DNA of 18,639 bases from JAWXBM01 sp037968555. GTDB taxonomy: Bacteria; Pseudomonadota; Gammaproteobacteria; Xanthomonadales; SZUA-36. The notes under the pieces are model-generated. The model was not told the DNA's origin. It did not search any database and saw nothing but the letters and a program-made list of their open reading frames with translations. The stretch covers positions 1-18,639 of the forward strand of contig JBBKVS010000131.1 of assembly GCA_037968555.1 (NCBI GenBank), read 5' to 3'. The stretch's first letter is position 1; every line of letters begins with the position of its first letter. The position numbers and the translations under genes were made by a program. Below, piece by piece: positions 1-6,552 of this stretch.

Positions 1-230
1 AGATTCAGCCCCGGGGTGGTTCCCCAATGGCCCAGCAGGCGCGGCTTGACGTGCTCCAGCAGTAGCGGTTCTTTGAGCAAGGCGTTGTCCAGCAGGTAGA
101 TTTGCCCCACCGACAGATAATTCGCCGCCCGCCACCAGGCATTAATGCAGCTGAGTTGTTCCGGCGTAAGCGGCCCGGCTGCTTGCCCTGTCGTATCTTC
201 TGGTAATGCGGGGTTAGAAGTCTTCATCAT
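1..230 (-). CDS. Phosphoketolase, N-terminal part (runs off the left edge)
   Basis: The minus strand from the ATG at 230 reads without a stop to the window edge (76 codons). It contains the phosphoketolase signatures INAWWRAANYLSVGQIYLLD (residues 29-48) and RLLGHWGTTPGLN (64-76). H68 in GHWGTTPG corresponds to the active-site histidine near the thiamine diphosphate in the Xfp family. The family cleaves xylulose 5-phosphate and/or fructose 6-phosphate with phosphate to give acetyl phosphate plus glyceraldehyde 3-phosphate or erythrose 4-phosphate; substrate preference cannot be read from this fragment. The start is supported by AGGTGG about 7 nt upstream. A second ATG follows immediately (MMKTSNP), so the start could be 227. 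The enzyme is usually near 790 residues, so about 90% lies outside the window. It is read in the same direction as katG, 260 bp downstream of it. Confidence 0.9.
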   Translation of the reverse strand, partial: MMKTSNPALPEDTTGQAAGPLTPEQLSCINAWWRAANYLSVGQIYLLDNALLKEPLLLEHVKPRLLGHWGTTPGLN

Positions 231-436
231 CAATCGGCCACCTGTGCGTGTTTAAGCTGCCGGGTATTGCCGCCAGTTGAACAGGCAGTATAAAGACAAG
301 CGCCGTCGGCCCGAGTGCGGTAGCGCACTGAGTCAAACGTAAATCGGGTGGCAGGCAGGAAAGTCCAGAACAGGAACAACCGAAAAGGACTCGGAAAGCC
401 ATTTGATGTGCTGAGCTTGTGAAGACGTTCTTCGCC

Positions 437-460
437 GTGGTGCTGCGTTGGCAGCACCAC
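437..460 (-). terminator. Perfect 10-bp stem hairpin downstream of katG
   Basis: GTGGTGCTGC (437-446) and GCAGCACCAC (451-460) form a perfect 10-bp inverted repeat with a 4-nt loop, 30 nt past the katG stop codon. There is no U-tract on the katG (minus) side, so it may be a weak or Rho-assisted terminator or an mRNA 3'-end protector. Between katG and the hairpin an AAAACTCTT-type sequence occurs twice (about 462-471 and 478-487). The remainder of 231-489 shows no supported gene. Confidence 0.55.
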
Positions 461-489
461 AAAGAGTTTTCCGCTGAAGAGTTTTTCGC

Positions 490-2655
490 TTACGCCAGAT
501 CGAAGCGGTCAGCGTTCATGACCTTGGCCCATGCGGCCACAAAGTCGTTTACAAACTTTTCCTTGCTGTCGTCCTGGGCATAGACTTCGGCGTATGAGCG
601 CAAAATCGAGTTCGACCCGAACACCAGATCCATTCTGGTTGCTGTCCACTTCACCTTATCGCTCTGACGGTCGCGGATCTCGTACAGGCCTTTCGCTGTG
701 GGCTTCCAGACGTTCGCCATATCGGTGAGGTTGACAAAGAAATCATTGCTCAGTACACCTTCACGATCTGTGAACACGCCATGTTTTGTGCCACCGCAAT
801 TGGTGCCGAGCACCCGCATTCCGCCGACCAGTACGGTCATTTCAGGAGCCGTCAGCCCCATAAGTTGCGTGCGATCCAACATCAACTCTTCGGCGCTGAC
901 CACATAGTCCTGCTTGAGCCAGTTGCGATAGCCATCATGAATGGGCTCTAGCGGTTCGAACGATTCGATGTCGGTCATCTCATCAGTCGAGTCGCCGCGG
1001 CCCGGGGAGAAGGGCACGGCTATGTCATAACCGGCAGCCTTGGCGGCTCGCTCAATTCCAATGTTCCCGGCCAGCACAATGACGTCAGCTACGCTTGCAC
1101 CGGAGTCTGCGGCGATGCCCTCGAGTGAGTTAAGTACGCGGGCAAGCCGTTCCGGCTCGTTACCTTCCCAGTCCTTCTGCGGGGCCAGGCGGATGCGGCC
1201 CCCGTTGGCTCCGCCACGCATGTCGGAACCTCGGTAGGTGCGTGCGCTGTCCCAGGCGGTGGCGACCATCTCGCTAACCGTCAAACCGCTGTCGGTAATT
1301 TTTGCCCTGACGGCAGCTACATCATAGTCAGTGCGGCCGGCGGGCACCGGATCCTGCCAGATCAGGTCTTCCTGCGGCACGTCGGGACCGATGTAGCGGG
1401 CCTTCGGGCCCATATCGCGGTGCGTCAGCTTGAACCAGGCCCGCGCAAAGACTTCCGAAAAATAGTCCTGGTCCTGGTAAAAACGCTCGGAAATCTTCCG
1501 GTAAGCCGGGTCTTTGGCCATGGCCATGTCGGCATCGGTCATGATCGGGTTGTGTCGGATCGACGGATCTTCGACATCAAGCGGTTTATCTTCATCCTTG
1601 ATGTCGATGGGCTCCCACTGCCACGCGCCGGCTGGGCTTTTCCGGGATTCCCACTCATGGTTTAACAGCATGTGGAAGTAGCCGTTATCCCAACGTGTCG
1701 GGTGGGTGGTCCATGCACCTTCAATACCACTGGAAACTGCGTCTCGGCCGCAGCCCTTGCCAGTTGGATTGCGCCAGCCAAAGCCTTGTTCTTCAACATC
1801 AGCGCCCTCGGGAACGGCACCCAGCAAGCTGGCATCGCCATTGCCGTGACACTTGCCAACGGTGTGGCCACCGGCGGTGAGAGCAACGGTTTCCTCGTCA
1901 TTCATTGCCATGCGTGCAAACGTTACACGTACATCCTGCGCCGTCTTGAGCGGATCGGGAACACCGTTGACCCCCTCAGGATTCACATAGATCAGCCCCA
2001 TCACTACCGCAGCCAGCGGGTTTTCCAGCGACTCGCGATCTTCACCCTCATAGCGGTTTGAGGTCAGCCATTCCTTTTCTGAGCCCCAATAAGTATCTTT
2101 TTCCGGCTGCCAGATATCCTCACGGCCAAAACCGAATCCAAAAACCTTCAGGCCCATGGACTCATAAGCGATCGTGCCTGCGAGGATGATCAGATCAGCC
2201 CAGCTCATTTTGTTGCCATACTTTTTCTTGATGGGCCAAAGCAGGCGACGCGCCTTGTCGAGGCTCACATTGTCCGGCCAGGAATTGATCGGCGCAAAGC
2301 GCTGATTGCCGGTACCACCACCGCCGCGCCCATCGTCCAGGCGATAGGTGCCCGCAGCATGCCATGACAAGCGCACCATCAGCCCGCCATAGTGGCCCCA
2401 GTCGGCAGGCCACCACTCCTGGCTGTCGGTCATCAAAGCGTGCAGGTCTTGCTTGAGCGCAGCCACGTCCAGTGTCTTCACGGCTTCGCGATAGTTGAAG
2501 GCCTCTCCCAGAGGATTGGTCTTGCTATCGTGCTGATGCAGGATGTCGAGATTCAGCGCTTCCGGCCACCAGTCCTTATTTTCACGCCCAGCGGCCGTGT
2601 TCGCGCCATGCATCACCGGACATTTGCCCGTCTTATTCATATCTTTTCCTTCCAT
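490..2655 (-). CDS. katG: Catalase-peroxidase KatG
   Basis: Bifunctional haem catalase/peroxidase that removes hydrogen peroxide in the cytoplasm. The protein is full length for the family (721 residues from this start) and carries both the active N-terminal and the haem-free C-terminal peroxidase domain. In numbering from the ATG at 2655, the distal side shows R95, W98 and H99 (RLSWHAAGTYR), Y223 is in GLIYVNPEG, M249 is in ARMAMNDEE, and the proximal ligand H264 is in AGGHTVGK. W98, Y223 and M249 form the covalent triad required for catalase activity, so catalase function is expected. The open frame extends to 2703, but those extra residues (MGSSPNPGSSHERSII) are not typical of KatG. Two starts have a Shine-Dalgarno sequence: ATG 2655 (GGAG, 7 nt away) and ATG 2640 (AAGGA, MNKTGKCPVMHG); 2640 is equally possible. 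A 6-4-6 inverted repeat sits at 2708-2723, upstream of both starts. Confidence 0.96.
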   Translation of the reverse strand: MEGKDMNKTGKCPVMHGANTAAGRENKDWWPEALNLDILHQHDSKTNPLGEAFNYREAVKTLDVAALKQDLHALMTDSQEWWPADWGHYGGLMVRLSWHAAGTYRLDDGRGGGGTGNQRFAPINSWPDNVSLDKARRLLWPIKKKYGNKMSWADLIILAGTIAYESMGLKVFGFGFGREDIWQPEKDTYWGSEKEWLTSNRYEGEDRESLENPLAAVVMGLIYVNPEGVNGVPDPLKTAQDVRVTFARMAMNDEETVALTAGGHTVGKCHGNGDASLLGAVPEGADVEEQGFGWRNPTGKGCGRDAVSSGIEGAWTTHPTRWDNGYFHMLLNHEWESRKSPAGAWQWEPIDIKDEDKPLDVEDPSIRHNPIMTDADMAMAKDPAYRKISERFYQDQDYFSEVFARAWFKLTHRDMGPKARYIGPDVPQEDLIWQDPVPAGRTDYDVAAVRAKITDSGLTVSEMVATAWDSARTYRGSDMRGGANGGRIRLAPQKDWEGNEPERLARVLNSLEGIAADSGASVADVIVLAGNIGIERAAKAAGYDIAVPFSPGRGDSTDEMTDIESFEPLEPIHDGYRNWLKQDYVVSAEELMLDRTQLMGLTAPEMTVLVGGMRVLGTNCGGTKHGVFTDREGVLSNDFFVNLTDMANVWKPTAKGLYEIRDRQSDKVKWTATRMDLVFGSNSILRSYAEVYAQDDSKEKFVNDFVAAWAKVMNADRFDLA

Positions 2656-2707
2656 GATTATGCTCCGCTCATGTGATGAGCCTGGATTCGGGGAACTTCC
2701 CATTCTC

Positions 2708-2723
2708 TTAACAGTAGTGTTAA
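2708..2723. promoter_or_regulatory. Perfect TTAACA-N4-TGTTAA inverted repeat upstream of katG
   Basis: TTAACA (2708-2713) and TGTTAA (2718-2723) form a perfect 6-bp inverted repeat with a 4-nt spacer, 52 nt upstream of the katG ATG at 2655. Size and placement suit a dimeric regulator operator. I could not see the ATAG-N7-CTAT spacing expected of an OxyR site in this gap, so no regulator is named. It may be chance. Confidence 0.35.
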
Positions 2724-2898
2724 ACCGCTCGATAGGGAAATGCCTTGTTTCAATCGCAGTGATAGTCGGGGAGTATGAAGGTTGTGACGGAGTCTTATGG
2801 GGAGGGGTTGAAGTGGTCCCAGTTTCACGGACAGTCCTAAAGGGGCTAATCCTGTTCCAGTACTCGCAGCCAGATGCTGTGCAGATGCTTCCTTCAGT

Positions 2899-4086
2899 TT
2901 AAAGCTCAGTGCCCCACGCTGCCGGATAATCACGAAGGTCCCAGGCCATCTGCAGCACTGTGCGGCCCATGCCGGGCTGCTGATATACCAGGATCACACG
3001 GGAAACCCGACCAGGCCGTTCTTCCGCTATGAAATAGTAAAGGCTGTCCATGCCCGCACCGGTGGGTGGGGACACCACGTTGGTCAGTACATTGTCGCTG
3101 CCTTCCTGCAACTCCTGCATGGGCGCGTAGGCTTCACTTTGCAGCAACTGGATGCGCTCCATCAAAGCCGGATCGGGGTTCGCCAAGTATTTTTCCATCA
3201 GGCGTTCCGCTTCTTTGATTTTGGACTGATCAATTGAAGCCATGGCATTCATTAGCTGTTGTTGCCCGCGCTCGATCCACTGCTGGTAATTCAAGGGGGC
3301 AACATTCAGGGCGGAGCGGATCGCCGCGACAACCTGTCCTGGCTCATCCGGAGTCCACCAACCCACCGAGCGGTCTGAATCCACCGGCGTAAACCTTTGT
3401 AATCCCGGATATTCGGTGAAGCCCATATCCGGGTAGTGAGTTGGCACCTCTGGCATGAGCTTGAAAGGGTCGCTTGAGTTCGAACTGCCATGATGGGTCA
3501 GCCACTGTTGAGCCAATCCAGCCAGGTTTTGATCCGGATTGCGGGCCAGGACATTGGCAGCCATGGATTGAACTTCAATATATGGACTATCAAGCAGTAA
3601 GGGTGTCAGTTTCCCGGCAATGCCCGGAGAATCGGCAAACTGTCCAAGAACACGACAAGCCGCTACCAGAATTTCCGGCTCCTCCAACAGATCTACGGCT
3701 TCGAGCGCCACTTGAACACCGCGCCGGTCACGCGCGCGTTCGATACCCTCCAGTGCATCGACCACTTCCGCTACCACCAAAGCGTGCAGCCAATCACACT
3801 CCAATGATTGATCATCATTTTCCACCGGGCACTTTTGGTCATATTCGCTGATGGCCTCAAACCCTGGCCCTGCATCAGCCCAGGATTCAAACGGCTCCGT
3901 CGCTTCTATTGACTCCTCGCCTGCATCAACCTCAGTTACCAATGCGGGTCCCGAGGTTTGGGCCGAACCTGAAGTCGAATTTTGAGCTGAAGATTGGCTT
4001 GGGGTCTGCGCATCATCATCGGAGCAAGCTGCTACCAGTACAGACAGACACAAGCATGCAGTGAGTATGTGGATTCGAGTTTTCAT
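2899..4086 (-). CDS. Lipoprotein of unknown function with HEAT-like helical region
   Basis: I do not recognise a named family. The N-terminus is a lipoprotein signal peptide ending in the lipobox LVAAC (Cys21 from this start), and the residue after the Cys is Ser, which favours outer-membrane sorting. A low-complexity Ser/Gln/Thr-rich linker (about 25-50) follows, then an acidic stretch. Residues about 105-200 are a run of amphipathic helices with HEAT-repeat character (EILVAACRVLGQFADSPG, VQSMAANVLARNPDQ). The C-terminal half has further helices (about 255-330) and ends in a probable beta-rich segment. The open frame can also begin at GTG 4089; ATG 4086 is chosen, though no strong Shine-Dalgarno is visible. 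Its start lies 4 nt after the stop of the HExxH protein gene, so it is probably translationally coupled and is the third gene of a three-gene operon. Function unknown. Confidence 0.85.
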   Translation of the reverse strand: MKTRIHILTACLCLSVLVAACSDDDAQTPSQSSAQNSTSGSAQTSGPALVTEVDAGEESIEATEPFESWADAGPGFEAISEYDQKCPVENDDQSLECDWLHALVVAEVVDALEGIERARDRRGVQVALEAVDLLEEPEILVAACRVLGQFADSPGIAGKLTPLLLDSPYIEVQSMAANVLARNPDQNLAGLAQQWLTHHGSSNSSDPFKLMPEVPTHYPDMGFTEYPGLQRFTPVDSDRSVGWWTPDEPGQVVAAIRSALNVAPLNYQQWIERGQQQLMNAMASIDQSKIKEAERLMEKYLANPDPALMERIQLLQSEAYAPMQELQEGSDNVLTNVVSPPTGAGMDSLYYFIAEERPGRVSRVILVYQQPGMGRTVLQMAWDLRDYPAAWGTEL

Positions 4087-4090
4087 CACT

Positions 4091-4843
4091 TCACTTCGCA
4101 GCCAGTTGTTTTTTGGGTGGAGCTTTTGGCGCTTTCTTCTTCAGTACGCGGATCCCTGCTACCGCCAATTCTTTCTTTGTGCCCGCATCCAGCACGGAAC
4201 TGCAGGCCGAGTAGAATTGCTGGAGATTTCCTTTGAGGCTATCGATTTCCCGGTTGTAACCCTCGGTTTCTTCTTTGGCAAATATCGACAGAGGCTCGTT
4301 GGCGCGTTCCACGCCGCTGGTAGTGTTACAACGGGCGACGTGATGCCCTTCGTGAGCCCATACCGCTTCGATGAATTCCGAACAGGTGTCTATGGTGTTC
4401 AGGGCTTTTTGCTTGGTCATCTCCACCATTTGCTCTTCGTTGTGGGTGGCGTCTGCTGGCAGATTTTGATAGATCTGACACCACGACTTGGTCTCAAATT
4501 GCCCTGCGTAAGAATAGGGTGCCTCCCATTTGCACCGCATCGTTGCGCCCAGGCCGGAAGCGTTTTTCTTGACCCACTCATCGAGCTTTACAGCGGCTTC
4601 GCGGTTATCACCACCGGCGTTTCTGACCAGGCGCTTGGTAATCGAAGGTCGGTTGTACAGATCACGCGTGGCCTTTTTGATACGGATGTGTTCAAAAAAC
4701 TCACAAGGTGGCGGGTTACAGCAATCCGCCGTCTTTACTTTGTTGACGCAACGTTGAATCGTCACACATTGGGTGGATGCGGCGTCCAACGGCAAGGTTG
4801 TCCCGGCTGACAGAAGCACGCCAATGATCAATATGTATTTCAT
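4091..4843 (-). CDS. Secreted Cys-rich protein with HExxH (zincin-like) motif
   Basis: The 250-residue protein begins with a signal peptide (MKYILIIGVLLSAGTTLPLDAAS), so it is exported. The mature part has ten cysteines (26, 32, 41, 42, 47, 104, 122, 154, 172, 214), an even number that suits disulfides in the periplasm. Residues 164-168 read HEGHH, an HExxH zinc-binding motif preceded by the helical stretch EFIEAVWA. An acidic cluster at 191-194 (EETE) lies at a distance where gluzincins have their third ligand. The tail (about 235-250) is rich in Lys, Pro and Ala. This suggests a secreted metalloprotease-like protein or peptidoglycan/peptide-acting enzyme, but no family is recognised and activity is an inference. 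AGAGGGG precedes the ATG by about 9 nt. The ATG overlaps the stop of the upstream membrane-protein gene (ATGA), and the lipoprotein gene follows within 4 nt. Confidence 0.85.
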   Translation of the reverse strand: MKYILIIGVLLSAGTTLPLDAASTQCVTIQRCVNKVKTADCCNPPPCEFFEHIRIKKATRDLYNRPSITKRLVRNAGGDNREAAVKLDEWVKKNASGLGATMRCKWEAPYSYAGQFETKSWCQIYQNLPADATHNEEQMVEMTKQKALNTIDTCSEFIEAVWAHEGHHVARCNTTSGVERANEPLSIFAKEETEGYNREIDSLKGNLQQFYSACSSVLDAGTKKELAVAGIRVLKKKAPKAPPKKQLAAK

Positions 4844-6285
4844 GGTATTTCCCCTCTGGGTTGATAGACCCTGGCCAAATCAGCGATTCGGGAACTAAAA
4901 GGATCAATGGCCTGTGCAGCGGACAGCGCGCGCCATGCTTCCAGATCCCGGCCTTGCTCCTTCAACAGCAAAGCATATTGCAAGTGCGGACGCGCGTTGT
5001 GGACCGACTTGCTGGCTGCGTCTTGCCACAAGTCCAGTTCGGATTGAAACAAGGCGCTGCGCTGCGCGGTGGAATGAATCAGAAAACCAATCAGCAACAA
5101 CATCCCCAGGTTGGTGACTGTGGGCAACCGTGGTTTCAGACCGCCAAGGGTCTTGACCAAACTGCCGCTTTCGAATGCAGCGCTTATTCGCGACCATGCC
5201 GCCCCCAGCACCGCTGCCGTCACCAACAACAGTCCGGCCAGGGCCAGGCTCAAAGGCCGGTTGCTCAGCGGATCGAGTTTGGGAATCAAGGACTGCGTTG
5301 GCAGCAAGGCAGCAAGCCATACTGCCAAACCGATGGCAGCAGCTCTTGAACGTTTCCGGAACCAGACAATGCCGGCACTGGCAAGACCTACCAGGGCGAG
5401 ACCCCAAACGAAGGCCGTGTCGCTGGCCTGATCCGGCAATGCAATGCCATAGTCAATGGACAAAGCCGAGGGTCGCAGCAGCAAGTGCAGCCCAGCCGGA
5501 ATGGCACCGACCTGGCTGATCACGCTGTTCCAGTAAGGACGTCCGAGGAATGAGAACTCCGCCAATTGAACATAACGCGGGGTGGATACAAACCAGTACA
5601 CCACAACTACCAACCCGAGGAATACGGGCGTCAACTGCCGCAGTCCGCTGCGTAGGGTTACGCCCGGTTGGCTGGCCACCAGAATCGCGATGGGTATCAA
5701 GCCGGCCAACGCAGTTTCGCGCGACAGGCAGGCGAGAACGAAGCAACCGGCGGTGGCCCAAGAATGTCCGCGTTCCATGGAGAGCAGCGCTGCCAGCAGA
5801 AACACCACAGACAACAAAGCCGTGCGGCCGCTGAGCAACAGAATACTGTCTGCATGCACCGGATGGATAAACCAAATGGCTGCCAGCATCACCGTAGTGA
5901 CAGCGGTTGCGCGTGGTTCCAATTGGCGCATCATGGCCAGCAACAAACCGGCCGCGCAGATCTGTAACAGCAGCGAAACCATGCGGCGCTGCGCCGGCTG
6001 GTCAGAAAAACCGGCCTGGGATTCGAGCGCATAGGTCAATTTGGTGACGGGCCTTAAAGTTTGTGACAGATTTGATTGCCAAGCAGCGAGGGACTGGCTG
6101 GCCGGATCACCCAGAGGGGTCGCCCGGTCATCAAACTGGTAGGGGCCGGTGATTCCAACGGACCAGGCGGCAAGACCGGCAAAGAGCAGCACGCCAAACA
6201 CCATGGCAGCCAAATTGAACCCGTTCCGCCAGCGTGACCATATTTGCTGTTCCGGCACAAAATGGGCCAGGGACGGGTGGCTCAA
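4840..6285 (-). CDS. TMTC-like multi-pass membrane protein with C-terminal TPR (GT-C glycosyltransferase-like)
   Basis: The 481-residue protein has about ten hydrophobic segments between residues 24 and 405 and a soluble C-terminal tail with one or two TPR-like helix pairs (about 415-470). Features seen in the TMTC/GT-C-type family are present: an acidic FDD motif after the first membrane segment (51-53), and HPVHADS (141-147) followed by SGRT (152-155), comparable to the HPVHTE...SGRAD region of that family. Characterised GT-C enzymes use lipid-linked sugars to glycosylate proteins outside the cytoplasm; whether this one does is unproven. The start is TTG at 6285 with GGAGG (6291-6295) 5 nt upstream; the next internal Met (28) lies inside the first membrane helix. 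It is the first gene of the three-gene operon, and its TGA overlaps the next ATG. Confidence 0.8.
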   Translation of the reverse strand: MSHPSLAHFVPEQQIWSRWRNGFNLAAMVFGVLLFAGLAAWSVGITGPYQFDDRATPLGDPASQSLAAWQSNLSQTLRPVTKLTYALESQAGFSDQPAQRRMVSLLLQICAAGLLLAMMRQLEPRATAVTTVMLAAIWFIHPVHADSILLLSGRTALLSVVFLLAALLSMERGHSWATAGCFVLACLSRETALAGLIPIAILVASQPGVTLRSGLRQLTPVFLGLVVVVYWFVSTPRYVQLAEFSFLGRPYWNSVISQVGAIPAGLHLLLRPSALSIDYGIALPDQASDTAFVWGLALVGLASAGIVWFRKRSRAAAIGLAVWLAALLPTQSLIPKLDPLSNRPLSLALAGLLLVTAAVLGAAWSRISAAFESGSLVKTLGGLKPRLPTVTNLGMLLLIGFLIHSTAQRSALFQSELDLWQDAASKSVHNARPHLQYALLLKEQGRDLEAWRALSAAQAIDPFSSRIADLARVYQPRGEIP

Positions 6286-6290
6286 CCAAA

Positions 6291-6295
6291 CCTCC
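6291..6295 (-). promoter_or_regulatory. Shine-Dalgarno sequence fixing a TTG start
   Basis: GGAGG on the minus strand lies 5 nt before the TTG at 6285. No ATG or GTG is available nearby in frame, so this site decides the start of the TMTC-like gene. Confidence 0.7.
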
Positions 6296-6359
6296 GAATT
6301 GCATCAAGATGCGGGAGATGAACAGCGCTAGATTAGGGTTCCATGATGGGAAATGCAAA

Positions 6360-6379
6360 GGATATCTTGGGAGATATCC
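6360..6379. repeat. Perfect 7-bp inverted repeat in the intergenic gap
   Basis: GGATATC (6360-6366) and GATATCC (6373-6379) flank a 6-nt loop between the divergent TMTC-like and beta-helix genes. No T-run follows on either strand, so a terminator is unlikely. It could be an operator or cruciform. Confidence 0.4.
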
Positions 6380-6404
6380 GGATGGGGAAGCGTGGGAAAA
6401 GGGC

Positions 6405-6432
6405 TCTGACCCCATTATTTGACCCCATTATT
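6405..6432. repeat. Tandem 13-bp repeat carrying a TCTGACCCC motif
   Basis: TGACCCCATTATT occurs twice head to tail (6407-6419 and 6420-6432). The first copy is preceded by TC, giving TCTGACCCC (6405-6413). The same nonamer occurs at 12725-12733 and, inverted, at 9037-9045; all three copies are between genes. Confidence 0.6.
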
Positions 6433-6552
6433 TTGGCAATCGACATCACGCCGCTTCCGGTGGCATAGATCCAGACAGCAATCAGATAAATCCAGAGCAG
6501 TTCACAGCGATTTCAGTCATACTCCAGCCCGATAATGGAGGGGTTCTCGTTG

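Noticed and set aside
214..462. 82-residue open frame on the minus strand between katG and the phosphoketolase
   Set aside because: No ribosome site or recognisable features; it overlaps the hairpin at 437-460 and the phosphoketolase start in another frame.
2656..2703. KatG N-terminal extension MGSSPNPGSSHERSII from the start at 2703
   Set aside because: The extension is unlike KatG N-termini, and two internal ATGs (2655, 2640) have good Shine-Dalgarno sequences.
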